Of a stretch of 64,000 nucleotides of DNA, positions 1 to 9,296 are shown one piece after another. Position numbers and translations under genes: made by a program. Position 1 is the first letter of the stretch. Each line of letters opens with the position of its first letter. The notes beneath the pieces are model-generated. The model searched no databases. It saw only the letters and a list, made by a program, of their open reading frames with translations, and was not told the DNA's origin. Source of the DNA: Deltaproteobacteria bacterium (GTDB taxonomy: Bacteria > Desulfobacterota > GWC2-55-46); assembly GCA_015075075.1 (NCBI GenBank), contig JABTVA010000003.1, positions 157,687 to 221,686 of the forward strand. The letters run 5' to 3'.

Positions 1-377
1 ATTTCCCTCGCCTCTTCCGTGGAGATGTGCCCTGCGCTGTAGTCTCCCATGACCGTCGAGCCGTCCTTCTCTATGAGGGTCACGAGGTTGCACCTGAACG
101 CTATGTCGGAAGGGCCGAGCTTCACGCCTATGGAGGCCGCCTCAAGCGGCGCCCTGCCCGAATAGTATTTTGCCGGGCTGTAGCCGAGGACGCTCAGGTT
201 CGCGACGTCGCTCCCGGGGGAAAAGCCGTCGGGGACCGTCCTGAAGAGGCCGAACCTCCCCGCGCCGGCGAGCCTGTCCATGTTCGGGGTGTTGGCGGCC
301 TCGAGCGGGGTCTTTCCGCCGAGGCTTTCGATCGGTGCGTCGGCCATGCCGTCGCCTATGAGGATTATGTATTTCAT
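1..377 (-). CDS. Proposed homoserine kinase of the archaeal-type phosphoglycerate mutase family (partial)
   Basis: The gene runs off the left edge, so only its first ~125 residues are seen. They begin [13 protein letters not shown] and contain the alkaline-phosphatase-superfamily metal site, then [15 protein letters not shown] and [12 protein letters not shown] with the metal-binding Ser. This is the cofactor-independent phosphoglycerate mutase family of archaeal type. In deltaproteobacteria members next to threonine genes and without a ThrB homologue are modelled as the missing homoserine kinase. That fits here: alaC, hom and thrC lie directly upstream, and a bona fide GpmI mutase is encoded at 38,182-39,714. 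Spacing from thrC is 430 bp, filled with repeats. Family is seen; the kinase role is inference from context. Confidence 0.8.
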   Translation of the reverse strand, partial: MKYIILIGDGMADAPIESLGGKTPLEAANTPNMDRLAGAGRFGLFRTVPDGFSPGSDVANLSVLGYSPAKYYSGRAPLEAASIGVKLGPSDIAFRCNLVTLIEKDGSTVMGDYSAGHISTEEARE

Positions 378-400
378 TCAGTCACCATCCTAAATTAGCT

Positions 401-546
401 GCTTGCTGAAAAACTCCGTTTTATTCAGGCTGCTCAAAAAGTTCCAGATGCGAGGCGTCGAGGAGCGAGGAATGAGGCGTACTTTTCGTGTACGCCGCAG
501 TGACGAGCGACGAAGACAACGACGCAGATGGACTTTTTCAGCAGCC
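401..546 (+). repeat. Repeat family A, copy 1 (MITE-like inverted-repeat element)
   Basis: The core (428-546) starts GGCTGCTCAAAAAG and ends CTTTTTCAGCAGCC, imperfect terminal inverted repeats of about 25 bp. Internally a short hairpin is formed by GGCGTAC and GTACGCC. A left extension (401-427) is shared with the copies near 30.5 kb and 38.0 kb. With the two repeats that follow it fills the 378-807 gap between thrC and the kinase gene; no gene is seen there. Confidence 0.85.
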
Positions 547-802
547 TTAGAGATTTTCCCCGCTTTTCCCGGAAGGCCGGGAATAAAAAGCGGAGCATCT
601 ATGCCAAGGAAGGTCTGATTAATTCTGTTTTCTGTTGTCATTAGAGCTAAAGTTACGAAGCAATCTCATGCTTGATTTTCCAAAGATAAGATTGTTGCTT
701 GCTCGCAATGAGACGAAATACATTGAATTAATCAGCCTTTAATATGTGAGTATTTTTATTCCCGGGCTGACACAGAGTCCGGGAAAAAGATCAATTTTTA
801 CC
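547..802 (+). repeat. Repeat family C, copy 1, split by an insertion
   Basis: The left half (547-609) and right half (740-802) together match the intact copy at 26,651-26,787: a TTAGAGATTTT-type start, GGAAGGCCGGGA, GCGGAG, then AATATGTGAG, TTTTATTCCCGG, GCTGACACAGA and TCAATTTTTA. The halves are separated by a 130-bp insert with its own inverted ends. Confidence 0.7.
610..739. repeat. Repeat family B element nested inside repeat C
   Basis: The ends are AAGGTCTGATTAATTC (610-625) and GAATTAATCAGCCTT (725-739), near-perfect inverted repeats. The body is a degenerate form of the widespread palindrome that begins TGTCATTGCGAGG, passes through GAAGCAATCTC and ends CTCGCAATGA. A cleaner copy of that core lies at 14,169-14,283. 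Confidence 0.7.
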
Positions 803-807
803 TCTTT

Positions 808-1878
808 TCAGAAGCCCATTGCCTTCAATATCTTCTTCGTCTCAGCCGGCACCTTTAAAGGCTTCTCCGATGACTTTAGCGCGATGTCCGGGTCTTTCAG
901 GCCGTGGCCCGTGAGCGTGCAGACGACAGTGTCGCCGTCATTGAGGACGCCGTCCTTCTTGAGCTTAAGCGCCCCTGCGAGGCTCGCCGCTGACGCGGGC
1001 TCGCAGAATATGCCCTCGCGAGAGGCGAGGAGCTTGTAGGCCTCGAGTATTTCGGCGTCGCTTACGGCCTCTATCACGCCGCCGCTCTCGTCCCTGGCCT
1101 TGATGGCCGAGTCCCAGCTTGCCGGGTTCCCTATCTTTATGGCCGTCGCGATGGTCTCGGGCTTCTCTACCGGGCGGCCCAGCACTATGGGGGCTGCGCC
1201 CTCGGCCTGGAAGCCCATCATCTTCGGAAGGTTCGATATTATGCCCTCGTTATGGTACTGCTTGTAGCCTTTCCAGTAGGCCGTGATGTTCCCGGCGTTT
1301 CCGACCGGCAGGAAGTGGTATGTGGGCGCGTACCCCAGGTGCTCGCATACCTCGAAGGCGCCGGTCTTCTGCCCCTCTATCCTGAAGGGGTTTATCGAGT
1401 TTACCATCTTTACCGGGTAGCCCCCGGTTATCTCCTTCACTATCTCCAGCGCGTCATCGAAGCTCCCCTTTATCTGGAGGACGAGCGCCCCGTGCATGAT
1501 GGCCTGCGAGAGTTTCCCCATGGCTATCGACCCGTCCGGCACGAGGACGAACGCCTTCATACCGGCCTTCGAGGCGTAGGCTGCCGCGGAAGCCGAGGTG
1601 TTTCCGGTCGAGGCGCAGATTATGGCCTCCGCCCCCTCCTCCCTGGCCTTGGATACCGCCATTGTCATGCCGCGGTCCTTGAACGAGCCCGTGGGGTTCA
1701 AGCCCTCGTACTTCAAGATGAGCCTCAGGTCCCCGAATACGTCCTTCAGGTTCACGCTCTCGACAAGGGGCGTGTTCCCCTCAAGGAGCGTCGTTATGGA
1801 GCTATCGCCGACCTCCGGAAGGAAGTCCCTGAACTCCCTTATTATGCCGCCCCAAAGGCCTTTCCTAGTTAGCTGCAC
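808..1878 (-). CDS. thrC: Threonine synthase
   Basis: PLP enzyme converting O-phosphohomoserine to threonine, 356 residues. LEGNTPL near residue 32 is the conserved N-terminal motif, NPTGSFKDRG holds the PLP lysine (Lys67), and STGNTSAS is the phosphate-binding loop. The start is GTG at 1878, 14 nt inside the end of hom, with AGGAG about 12 nt upstream; no ATG fits the conserved N-terminus. It lies between hom and the proposed homoserine kinase, so the last steps of threonine synthesis are encoded together. It is intact, unlike alaC a little further upstream in the same operon. Confidence 0.95.
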   Translation of the reverse strand: MQLTRKGLWGGIIREFRDFLPEVGDSSITTLLEGNTPLVESVNLKDVFGDLRLILKYEGLNPTGSFKDRGMTMAVSKAREEGAEAIICASTGNTSASAAAYASKAGMKAFVLVPDGSIAMGKLSQAIMHGALVLQIKGSFDDALEIVKEITGGYPVKMVNSINPFRIEGQKTGAFEVCEHLGYAPTYHFLPVGNAGNITAYWKGYKQYHNEGIISNLPKMMGFQAEGAAPIVLGRPVEKPETIATAIKIGNPASWDSAIKARDESGGVIEAVSDAEILEAYKLLASREGIFCEPASAASLAGALKLKKDGVLNDGDTVVCTLTGHGLKDPDIALKSSEKPLKVPAETKKILKAMGF

Positions 1879-3235
1879 CCAGGTTCTCCTCTATCCTTAT
1901 GTAGACTATCTTGTCGTGTATTATGTCCATCTTGGATATCTCGGCGACCGCTGCGCGCAGCTCCCTCTCAAGGGCGTTATGCGTAAGCACCACGAGCGGG
2001 ACCGCGCCGCCGACCTTCCTGTCCCTCTGTATTACCGAAGATATGCTTATGTTGTGGCTTCCGAGTACGCCGGATATCTTCGAGAGGACTCCGGGCTTGT
2101 CCATGGCCAGAAAACGTATGTAGTAGGGCATCTCGACGGACTCGGTCTCGCGTATCGCGACGGGCCTTGCTTCCTCGTCCGGACACGAAAGCGGAGGCAC
2201 GCGCCGGACAGCCCCGGTAGAGACGTTCCGAGCGATGTCCATGAGGTCCGAAACGACCGCGCTCGCCGTGGGCATCATTCCAGCGCCCATGCCGTAAAGG
2301 AGGACCGAGCCCACGGCGTTACCCTTGAGATAGATGCCGTTATAGGCGCCGTCGATCGTCGCGAGCGGGTGCTGGGCCGGTATCATCGTTGGATGCACCC
2401 TGGCCTCCACCTTCCCTTCGGCCGATTTGGTTATGGCCAGGAGCTTTATCCTGTAGCCGAACTCCTTTGCGAACTTTATATCGAGCTGGCTTATGCTCGA
2501 TATGCCCTCCGTATAGATGTCCTCGAGCCTTATGTGCGTGCCGTACGCGAGGTTTATGAGTATGGCGAGCTTGTGGGCTGTGTCGATACCCTCGACGTCA
2601 TAGGTGGGGTCCGCCTCGGCATAGCCCTTCTCCTGCGCCCTTCTCAAGACGTCCTCGAACTTGCCGCCCTCGTTCGTCATCTTGGAGAGGATGTAGTTGG
2701 CGGTGCCGTTTATTATGCCGTAGATGGACTCTATCCTGTTCGCGGCGAGCCCTTCGCGCAAAGCCTTTATGACCGGGATGCCGCCGCCGACGCTGGCCTC
2801 GAAACCGATATCGACGCCCTTCTCGGCGGCCTTGCCGAATATCTCTTTCCCGTGGGTCGAAAGGAGCGCCTTGTTGGCGGTAACTACGTGCTTGCCGCGC
2901 TCAAAGGCCTCCAGTATGAATTCCTTTGCGACCCCGGTGCCTCCGACGAGCTCTATGACGATTGAAATATCAGGGTCGTTTATTATGTCGCTGGCGTCGG
3001 CGGTGAGGACGCCGTCGGCGAGCCTTACTCCCCTATCCCTCGCAAGGTCCCTGTCAGCCACCCGCTTAAGCACAAGCTCGCAGCCGAGCTTCGCGGCTAT
3101 TATATCGGCGTTCTCCTTCAATACCCTGACGACACCCGTGCCAACCGTGCCGAAGCCTATGAGCCCGACGTTTATGTTTCTGGCCCCCGCCCCGCGTGCC
3201 CCGGGAAGATGCTCTATCGATGCGGTCTTCGTCAT
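1865..3235 (-). CDS. hom: Homoserine dehydrogenase with C-terminal ACT domain
   Basis: 456 residues; reduces aspartate semialdehyde to homoserine. The Rossmann glycine motif GFGTVGTG is at residues 27-34. IINGTANYILSKM and ADPTYDVEGID belong to the catalytic domain. A regulatory ACT domain from about residue 375 (MPYYIRFLAMDKPGVLSKI) suggests feedback by threonine, as in the family. The first ~20 residues are a non-conserved lead-in, so the true start could lie slightly inside. The ATG overlaps the alaC stop as ATGA, which implies translational coupling, and the 3' end overlaps thrC. Confidence 0.95.
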   Translation of the reverse strand: MTKTASIEHLPGARGAGARNINVGLIGFGTVGTGVVRVLKENADIIAAKLGCELVLKRVADRDLARDRGVRLADGVLTADASDIINDPDISIVIELVGGTGVAKEFILEAFERGKHVVTANKALLSTHGKEIFGKAAEKGVDIGFEASVGGGIPVIKALREGLAANRIESIYGIINGTANYILSKMTNEGGKFEDVLRRAQEKGYAEADPTYDVEGIDTAHKLAILINLAYGTHIRLEDIYTEGISSISQLDIKFAKEFGYRIKLLAITKSAEGKVEARVHPTMIPAQHPLATIDGAYNGIYLKGNAVGSVLLYGMGAGMMPTASAVVSDLMDIARNVSTGAVRRVPPLSCPDEEARPVAIRETESVEMPYYIRFLAMDKPGVLSKISGVLGSHNISISSVIQRDRKVGGAVPLVVLTHNALERELRAAVAEISKMDIIHDKIVYIRIEENLGAAN

Positions 3236-4303
3236 ACGGCCTCTTTTGCCGAGCCCTCAAGGGCCTTCTGTATGCATTTGGCCGCCTGTCGTATCCTGTG
3301 CTCGTTCTCGACGAGCGCGAGCCTTACGTAATCGTCTCCGTACTCGCCGAAGCCCACGCCCGGCGATACGGCCGGCCACCTTGGCTTCTTATGAGGAACT
3401 TCGAGAACCTGAGTGGACTTCATGGAGCTGAACGGTCGGGTATCTTCTGCCCAGATGAACATGCTGGCCTTCGGCTCTCAATCTCCCAGCCGGCCTTCCT
3501 GAAGCTCTCTGGCGAGGGCGTTCCTCGATTCATACGCGTTGGCCATTCGGCTACGCAGTCCTGCGGTCCGTTAAGGGCTATTATCCCGGCTATCTGTATG
3601 GGCTGGAACATGCCGTAGTCGAGGTAGCTCTTGATCCTCGTAAGCGCGCCCACGAGCTTCCTGTTGCCGACCGCAAAGCCCACCCTCCATCCGGCACAAG
3701 TTAGCTCTTGAAAGGGTAAAGAACTCCACGCCTTACTGTCCTCAGCTTCCCGGCACTCCAAAAAGCTCGGGGCCTTGTAGCTGTCGAAGACTATGTCGGC
3801 GTAGGCCAGTCGCACCACCAGAGGTCGTTCTCTTCGCGAAGTCCACGCCGACCTTGACGAAGAACTCCCTTCGACGACAAGTGTTGTAGGGCTGGGGCAG
3901 TAGTTTATTATTAGCATCTTCTTATTTTCTGGGCCATGTCTGCTTAACGGCCTTCTGAGCCTGTCGAAGAAATCCACCCGGGAGGAGAGGTATGCTCCTT
4001 GTAAGCCTCGCCTGCGATGACGACCGAATAGGGCGTATGGATATGTCGGGTTCGGGACGAATACGACGTCTCCGGGGCCTATGATCATGAGCGGCGCGGG
4101 CGATGCCCCTTGAGCCGATGGTGGCCACGGCCTCTGTCTCGGGTCTATCTCGACGTTGTAGCGCCTTCTGTACCAGTCGGTTATGGCGGTCGAGCTGTAT
4201 ATGCTCGACGCCGAGTACCTGTGGTTCCTCGGGTTGTGGGTCACCTCGGTATGAGCTTGTCGACTATGCCCATGTGGGCTGGTCAGTTTCTATCCCGGAA
4301 GTC
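3232..4303 (-). pseudogene. alaC: AlaC-type aminotransferase, broken by many small indels
   Basis: Pieces of a class I/II aminotransferase are spread over all three minus-strand frames: IVDKL and HNPRNHRYSAS, then GPGDVVFVPNPTYP, LAYADIVFDSYKAPSFL, WRVGFAVGNRKLV, RIKSYLDYGMFQPIQIA and, at the end, VSPGVGFGEYGDDYVRLA. Together they cover most of an AlaC-type (alanine/aspartate) aminotransferase, the usual gene before hom in this group. The N-terminal ~30 residues are missing: the sequence passes from the end of lipA straight into a degraded GETIIDFGMGNPD region near 4,300. Most differences are losses of one to a few bases. Whether this is decay or poor consensus cannot be told from sequence alone. 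Confidence 0.75.
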
Positions 4304-4311
4304 GATTAGTC

Positions 4312-5058
4312 TCACCCTCTTTCAGGCTCGATATATTCATCGACCTCGAGGCTATTTCTGGTCGGGCGGAGGTACTGCCCTATGGTGACGGCATCGCACC
4401 CCGCTGACTTCAAGTCCTTTAAGAGGGCCTTTACCTCTTCGAAGGTCTCGCCCAGGCCGACCATTATGCCGGATTTCACAACTATTCCCGGGCGTTTCGC
4501 CTCCCTGAGCACCTTTAAAGACCTTTCGTAGACCGCCTCGGGTCTCACCTTCGGGTAAAGCGACGGGACGGTCTCGAGGTTATGGTTGAAGATATCCGGG
4601 CGGGCATCGAGGACCGTATCGAGCGCCTCCATGTCCCCCTTGAAATCAGGGGTCAGGACCTCCACTAAAATGCCGGAAATGTTATCCTTAACTGCCTTTA
4701 TTGTCAAGGCAAATTGCCCCGCTCCGCCATCGGAGAGGTCGTCTCTCGTGACGGAGGTTATCACTACGTGCCTCAGGCAGAGCTCCCTTGAGGCAAGGGC
4801 GATATTGGCCGGCTCGTCCGGGTCTACCTGAAGGGGCCTTGCCCCCTTGTCGACCGAGCAGAATCCGCACCGCCTGGTGCAGACGTCCCCCAGGATCATG
4901 AACGTGGCCGTGGGTTTCGTGAAGCATTCCCCGATGTTAGGACACCTTGCCGATTCGCAGACCGTGTGCAGGTTTCTTCTACGGAGTATGGATTTTACCT
5001 CGTGCAGGCGCGTAAGCGGGCCAATAGATTTCTTTGTCCAGGGCGGAAGGCGCTTCAT
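4312..5058 (-). CDS. lipA: Lipoyl synthase, C-terminally truncated
   Basis: Radical-SAM enzyme that inserts sulfur into octanoyl groups to make lipoyl cofactors. The auxiliary-cluster motif CESARCPNIGEC is at Cys34, 39 and 45, and the SAM-cluster motif CTRRCGFC at Cys60, 64 and 67. The start chosen is the ATG at 5058 (MKRLPPWTKK), where family similarity begins; an upstream in-frame ATG would add 54 unrelated residues. The protein stops after TIGQYLRPTRNSLEVDEY plus a few residues, about 35 short of the family, where the sequence runs into the damaged alaC start. The catalytic core is present, but the missing tail includes a conserved Ser expected to contact the auxiliary cluster. Confidence 0.85.
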   Translation of the reverse strand: MKRLPPWTKKSIGPLTRLHEVKSILRRRNLHTVCESARCPNIGECFTKPTATFMILGDVCTRRCGFCSVDKGARPLQVDPDEPANIALASRELCLRHVVITSVTRDDLSDGGAGQFALTIKAVKDNISGILVEVLTPDFKGDMEALDTVLDARPDIFNHNLETVPSLYPKVRPEAVYERSLKVLREAKRPGIVVKSGIMVGLGETFEEVKALLKDLKSAGCDAVTIGQYLRPTRNSLEVDEYIEPERG

Positions 5059-5210
5059 GCCTGTAGAATAACATGACGGCCAGTCTTCCGCAATGAGGAA
5101 CCCCCCTCCGGGGGCCGATGGAAAGCGCGCGGAATTTTGAGCCGCGTGAGGGATATACTCTCGAATTCCGGATAGTTTAGCAGGTCGCGGAAAGACGCGA
5201 AATTCGCTCA

Positions 5211-5328
5211 GGCTGCTCAAAAAGCTCCAGATGCGAGGCGTCGAGAAACTGGGAATGAGGCGTATTTTTGTATACGCCGCAATGACGAGCGACGTAGCCT
5301 TCGACGCAGATGGACTTTTTCAGCAGCC
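5211..5328 (+). repeat. Repeat family A, copy 2
   Basis: GGCTGCTCAAAAAGCTCCAG at the left end and GACTTTTTCAGCAGCC at the right, with the internal hairpin GGCGTAT...ATACGCC. It sits in the 5,059-5,449 gap upstream of lipA, which otherwise holds nothing recognisable. Confidence 0.85.
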
Positions 5329-5449
5329 TGTTAGGGTTGAATTGGCACACGGGGGGAGGAAACAGGCGGTAATCGAGCTTTTAGCCCGGGCGGGACGTCA
5401 GGGGCTCCCCCGGACTCATGAAGTGGCTGTGCAGGCCGCCTTATTGCCG

Positions 5450-5617
5450 CTACTTCCCGGCCTTTAGCCTTGCCTGGCGCTCCTGCTCCTTTTTAAGGGA
5501 GCAATCGTGGCATGCATATCTTTTTTCGTGCTTGACCGTGAGCCTGTCATAGTCCTGGTCAAGTGCCACCCTGACGACGTTATCCGATTCCCTGCCGCAG
5601 AAATCACACTTTAACAT
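5450..5617 (-). CDS. Small zinc-ribbon-like protein
   Basis: 55 residues beginning MLKCDFCGRESDNVV and ending in a charged KKEQERQARLKAGK tail. Two Cys pairs (CDFC near residue 4 and CHDC near residue 37) make a likely zinc ribbon; function unknown. Its start overlaps the end of the DUF3343 gene by 14 nt, so the two are probably translated together. Too short for confident family assignment; coding status is supported by the Cys spacing and the overlap. Confidence 0.6.
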   Translation of the reverse strand: MLKCDFCGRESDNVVRVALDQDYDRLTVKHEKRYACHDCSLKKEQERQARLKAGK

Positions 5618-5867
5618 ACTCCCCACCTTCTTTCCTGTACACGTTCCTCGGCAAAAGCCCTCCTTTTTGAAGGGTCTGGTAAGCCTTTTCGAACAGGCCC
5701 TCGTCCACGGATATGACAAGCCCGCAGGCCGAATCAAGCGCCTTCGGCACAGGGAGGAGCCTGAAAGGGATGGCCGCGCCCTTCAAAAGCTCCTCGGCCT
5801 TCAAGGCCCTGTGGGTCGAGCCGAAGCCCAGTATATACTCCATTTGCCGGAAATTATCAAATTTCAT
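5604..5867 (-). CDS. DUF3343 family protein (putative Se/S carrier-like)
   Basis: 87 residues. MEYILGFGSTHRALKAEELL, LLPVPKALDSACGLVISV and a C-terminal YQTLQKGGLLPRNVY match the DUF3343 pattern, small proteins described as putative selenium/sulfur carrier-like. The Cys in DSACGLVI is the likely functional residue. The start is placed at the ATG at 5867; a TTG 12 nt earlier and an ATG at 5843 are alternatives. It lies downstream of a glyA terminator and is coupled to the small Cys protein. The biochemical role is not established. Confidence 0.75.
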   Translation of the reverse strand: MKFDNFRQMEYILGFGSTHRALKAEELLKGAAIPFRLLPVPKALDSACGLVISVDEGLFEKAYQTLQKGGLLPRNVYRKEGGEYVKV

Positions 5868-5897
5868 GGCGCTACGCAAGAACGGGATTACAGGCCC

Positions 5898-5936
5898 AAA
5901 AAAACGCCCGCCGCATTCATGGAATGGGCGGGCGGC
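5898..5936 (-). terminator. Rho-independent terminator after glyA
   Basis: On the minus strand GCCCGCC plus CATTC pairs with GAATG plus GGCGGGC across a short loop, followed by seven T (the A run at 5898-5904). It separates rpiB-glyA from the DUF3343 unit. Confidence 0.8.
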
Positions 5937-5960
5937 CAGTTTTCTAATAATCGAGCTTTT

Positions 5961-7217
5961 TCAGGCCGAAGCCCTTTCCATCCTATTTTTATAAAGGGGG
6001 AACCTCGAACAGAGATCCTTTACCTCGGCCTTTATGCCGTCGAGGGCGGCATCGTCGTTCCTCTTCTCAAGGGCCCTCTGGATGAAGCCCGCGACGACCT
6101 TCATCTCAGGCTCCTTCATGCCCTTGGTGGTGGCCGCCGGCACGCCTATCCTTATGCCGCTCGTTACAAAGGGGCTCCTTGTCTCGAACGGGATGGTGTT
6201 CTTGTTGACGGTTATCCCGGCCTTCACGAGCGCCTCCTCTGCCTCCTTGCCGGTTATGTCCTGCTTCGTGAGGTCCATGAGCATGAGGTGGTTGTCGGTC
6301 CCGCCGGATACGAGCGTAAAGCCCCTTGAAATTAGCTCGCCCGAGAGGACTTTGGCATTCGCGAGCACCTGCTTCTGGTAGGCCGTAAAGGAAGGATCGA
6401 GCGCCTCCTTGAAGGCCACGGCCTTTGCCGCTATTATGTGCATGAGCGGGCCGCCCTGTATGCCCGGGAATATCTGCTTATCGACCGCCTTCGCGAACTC
6501 CTCCCTGCACATGATGACGCCGCTACGCGGGCCGCGTAGCGTCTTGTGCGTGGTGGTCGTCACGAACTCGGCATGGGGCACGGGGCTCTGGTGTAGCCCT
6601 GTAGCCACGAGCCCTGCTATGTGGGCTATGTCGACCATGATCTTCGCGCCGACCTCGTCAGCCACTTCCCTGAAGGCCTTGAAATCAATAATCCTCGGGT
6701 AGGCGCTTGCGCCCACGACGATGAGTTTCGGGTTATTCTTCTTGGCGAGGTCCCGCACCTGGTCCATGTCGATCCTCTGGTCGTCCTGGCGGACCCCGTA
6801 GAAGACGATATTATAGAGCTGGCCAGAGAAGTTCACGGGGCTTCCGTGCGTAAGGTGCCCGCCGTGGGACAGGTTCATGCCCATGACGGTGTCGCCGGGC
6901 TTTACGGTGGCGAGGTAGACCGCCATGTTGGCCTGCGAGCCGGAATGGGGCTGGACGTTCACGTGGTCCGCGCCGAAGAGCTTCTTCGCCCTCTCTATCG
7001 CGAGCCTCTCGACTATGTCCACGAACTCGCAGCCGCCGTAATAGCGCTTGCCGGGGTAGCCTTCGGCGTACTTGTTGGTCATTACGCTCCCGGCGGCCTC
7101 CATCACCGCCTCGCTTACGAAGTTCTCGGACGCGATGAGCTCGAGCTTCAGTTCCTGCCTTTCGGTCTCAAGCCGTATGGCTTCGTATACTTCGGGGTCG
7201 AATTCCTTAAGGGCCAT
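5961..7217 (-). CDS. glyA: Serine hydroxymethyltransferase
   Basis: 418 residues; PLP enzyme interconverting serine and glycine with tetrahydrofolate. [13 protein letters not shown], the glycine-rich [23 protein letters not shown] and the PLP-lysine motif [14 protein letters not shown] (Lys about 228) are all intact. The start is the ATG at 7217 ([11 protein letters not shown]), preceded by GGGAGG; an upstream ATG would add 19 non-conserved residues. It follows rpiB by 57 nt and ends before a strong terminator, so it is probably the last gene of its transcript. Confidence 0.96.
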   Translation of the reverse strand: MALKEFDPEVYEAIRLETERQELKLELIASENFVSEAVMEAAGSVMTNKYAEGYPGKRYYGGCEFVDIVERLAIERAKKLFGADHVNVQPHSGSQANMAVYLATVKPGDTVMGMNLSHGGHLTHGSPVNFSGQLYNIVFYGVRQDDQRIDMDQVRDLAKKNNPKLIVVGASAYPRIIDFKAFREVADEVGAKIMVDIAHIAGLVATGLHQSPVPHAEFVTTTTHKTLRGPRSGVIMCREEFAKAVDKQIFPGIQGGPLMHIIAAKAVAFKEALDPSFTAYQKQVLANAKVLSGELISRGFTLVSGGTDNHLMLMDLTKQDITGKEAEEALVKAGITVNKNTIPFETRSPFVTSGIRIGVPAATTKGMKEPEMKVVAGFIQRALEKRNDDAALDGIKAEVKDLCSRFPLYKNRMERASA

Positions 7218-7274
7218 CTTCTTTACTGCCTCCCGTTTTAAAATAACAAGGGCCGCCAAACTCGCGGCCTCCAC

Positions 7275-7736
7275 TTACCTTCCGTTCTTTTTCTCGACTT
7301 CCCGTATCTTGTCGAGCCGCTTCTGGTGCCTGCCGCCCTCGAAGGCGGTTTCGAGCCAGGTCTTGAGCATCTCCCGGGCAAGCCCCTTCCCGGCGATCCT
7401 GCCGCCTATCACGAGGATATTGGCGTCGTTATGCTCCTTGGCCATGCGGGCGGTGTAGACGTCGTTCACGAGCGCGGCCCGGACGTTGCTGAACTTGTTT
7501 GCGAGTATGCTCATGCCTATGCCGGTCCCGCAGACGAGCACCCCCCTGGGTACCTCCCCTTTTGAGACCCTCTCCGCGACCGGTATGCCGTAGTCAGGGT
7601 AGTCGACGGACTTGTCGTCGTTAACGCCCATGTCCAGCACTTCCACCCCGAGGGAGGCCATGAACTCCTTGAGGTCTTCCTTGAGCTCTCTCCCGGCATG
7701 GTCGCTTGCTATGGCTATCCTTTCCATCTGATCCAT
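7275..7736 (-). CDS. rpiB: Ribose-5-phosphate isomerase B
   Basis: 153 residues of the RpiB/LacAB family, interconverting ribose 5-phosphate and ribulose 5-phosphate. ASDHAGRELK at the N-terminus, the catalytic Cys69 in VCGTGIGMSI and HNDANILVIGGR are diagnostic. The start at 7736 has GAGG about 7 nt upstream; the ATG at 7727 is also possible. It lies between fabF and glyA, a common deltaproteobacterial arrangement. Confidence 0.95.
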   Translation of the reverse strand: MDQMERIAIASDHAGRELKEDLKEFMASLGVEVLDMGVNDDKSVDYPDYGIPVAERVSKGEVPRGVLVCGTGIGMSILANKFSNVRAALVNDVYTARMAKEHNDANILVIGGRIAGKGLAREMLKTWLETAFEGGRHQKRLDKIREVEKKNGR

Positions 7737-7802
7737 CTGGCGCCTCTTTCCGCTTAATCCTATCTTTATATTATGCGTCTTTTAAGGGCGCGAGGCAAGG
7801 GC

Positions 7803-9038
7803 TTACTCGAACCTCTTGAAGGCGAGCACGCCGTTGGTGCCGCCGAAGCCGAAGGAGTTAGAGAGGGCCGCCTTGACCTTGGCCTCCCGGGCGGAGTTAG
7901 GCACGTAGTCGAGGTCGCATTCGGGGTCGGGTGTGGTGTAGTTTATGGTCGGGGGCAGCACCCCGTGGTGTAGAGAGAGCGCGGTAAACACGGCCTCTAT
8001 GCCGCCCGCGGCCCCGAGGAGGTGGCCTGTCATGCCCTTTGTCGAGCTTACGGCGAGCTTCCTTGCGTGCCCGCCGAAGACGGTCTTTACCGCCATCGTC
8101 TCGTAAAGGTCGTTATAGTAGGTCGAGGTGCCGTGGGCGTTTATGTAGCCGATGTCCTCGGGGTTGAGCCCCGCTGTCCGGAGGGCCATCTTCATGCACC
8201 TGGCCGCGCCCTCGCCGTTGGGCGCTGGTGTCGTCATGTGGTTCGCGTCGGCATTCAGGCCGTATCCGGCTATCTCCGCGTATATCTTCGCGCCCCGTTT
8301 TTTGGCTGATTCCATTTCCTCCAGGAAAAGGACCCCCGCGCCCTCGCCTATGACGAATCCGTCCCTGTCCTTGTCAAAGGGCCTGCTCGCGCCTTTCGGG
8401 TCGCCGTTCCTCGTCGAGAGGGCCTTCATGGCGTTAAAGCCGGCGACACATAGCGGGGTTATGGTGGACTCGGCCCCGCCCGCGACCATCACATCCGCCA
8501 CGCCCGTCTGTATGAGCCTGGCTGCGTCCCCTATGGAATGGGTGCCGGTCGCGCAGGCCGTGACCGCGCAGCTATTGGGCCCCTTTGCCCCGAGCTTTAT
8601 GGAGACCTGCCCGGAGGCGAGGTTGATTATTACCATCGGGATGAAGAAAGGGGTGATCCTGTCCGGCCCCTTCTCCTTCAGGACGTCGAACCAGTGCTCG
8701 ATTGCCGGAAGGCCGCCTATTCCGGCCCCTATATATACGCCTGCCATCTCGGCGTTCTCGTCTGTTATCCTGTAGCCGGAGTCCTCGTAGGCCATCTGGC
8801 TCGCGGCGACCGCGTACTGGATGAAGAGGTCCATCTTCTTGACCTCTTTCTTCTCTATGTACGGGAGCGGGTCGAAATCAGGGACCTCCCCTGCTATCTT
8901 CACGGGGAAGCTCGAAACGTCAAAACGGGTTATCTCCCTCACGCCGGAGCGGCCCTGGATGACGGCCTCCCAGTTCTTTTCGACTCCGGTCCCGAGCGGG
9001 CTCGTTATGCCGATGCCTGTTACTGCTACCCTTCTCAT
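7803..9038 (-). CDS. fabF: 3-oxoacyl-ACP synthase II
   Basis: 411 residues, the elongating condensing enzyme of type II fatty acid synthesis. The nucleophile Cys162 is in [10 protein letters not shown]; the two catalytic His are in [11 protein letters not shown] and [13 protein letters not shown]; the C-terminal NSFGFGGTN is intact. It follows acpP by about 380 nt with a terminator between, so it may have its own promoter or depend on read-through. Confidence 0.96.
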   Translation of the reverse strand: MRRVAVTGIGITSPLGTGVEKNWEAVIQGRSGVREITRFDVSSFPVKIAGEVPDFDPLPYIEKKEVKKMDLFIQYAVAASQMAYEDSGYRITDENAEMAGVYIGAGIGGLPAIEHWFDVLKEKGPDRITPFFIPMVIINLASGQVSIKLGAKGPNSCAVTACATGTHSIGDAARLIQTGVADVMVAGGAESTITPLCVAGFNAMKALSTRNGDPKGASRPFDKDRDGFVIGEGAGVLFLEEMESAKKRGAKIYAEIAGYGLNADANHMTTPAPNGEGAARCMKMALRTAGLNPEDIGYINAHGTSTYYNDLYETMAVKTVFGGHARKLAVSSTKGMTGHLLGAAGGIEAVFTALSLHHGVLPPTINYTTPDPECDLDYVPNSAREAKVKAALSNSFGFGGTNGVLAFKRFE

Positions 9039-9259
9039 CTTTTATTCCTCTGGATTCCCGGATTCATTAAGCCCGTCGAAAAACCCGGGGTTTCAAGCCA
9101 GTGATGAAAAATCGCCCGGAGCGAGCCGAAACCTTCAAGCTGACACGGGCCATATCGTTATTGAAAACTCGGTTCTCCGGATACCCTGGACTTTAAGCAG
9201 CGCGGTCATTGGCCAAGGACTTAAGAGCAGGCTCCCGTTCTCCCATTGCCGCCTGCCTT

Positions 9260-9296
9260 AAAAAACCGCCGGGGGGGTCTAAGCTCCTCCCGGCGG
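9260..9296 (-). terminator. Rho-independent terminator after acpP
   Basis: CCGCCGGG pairs with CCCGGCGG, followed on the minus strand by a T run (the A run at 9260-9265). It lies in the 9,039-9,418 gap between acpP and fabF, which shows no other feature. Partial termination here would let acpP be made in excess over fabF. Confidence 0.75.

Noticed and set aside
1598..2965. Long plus-strand open frame (455 codons) opposite thrC and hom
   Set aside because: It is the high-GC shadow of two conserved genes; no RBS or family similarity. The same holds for other long antisense frames in the fab, bio and glyA regions.
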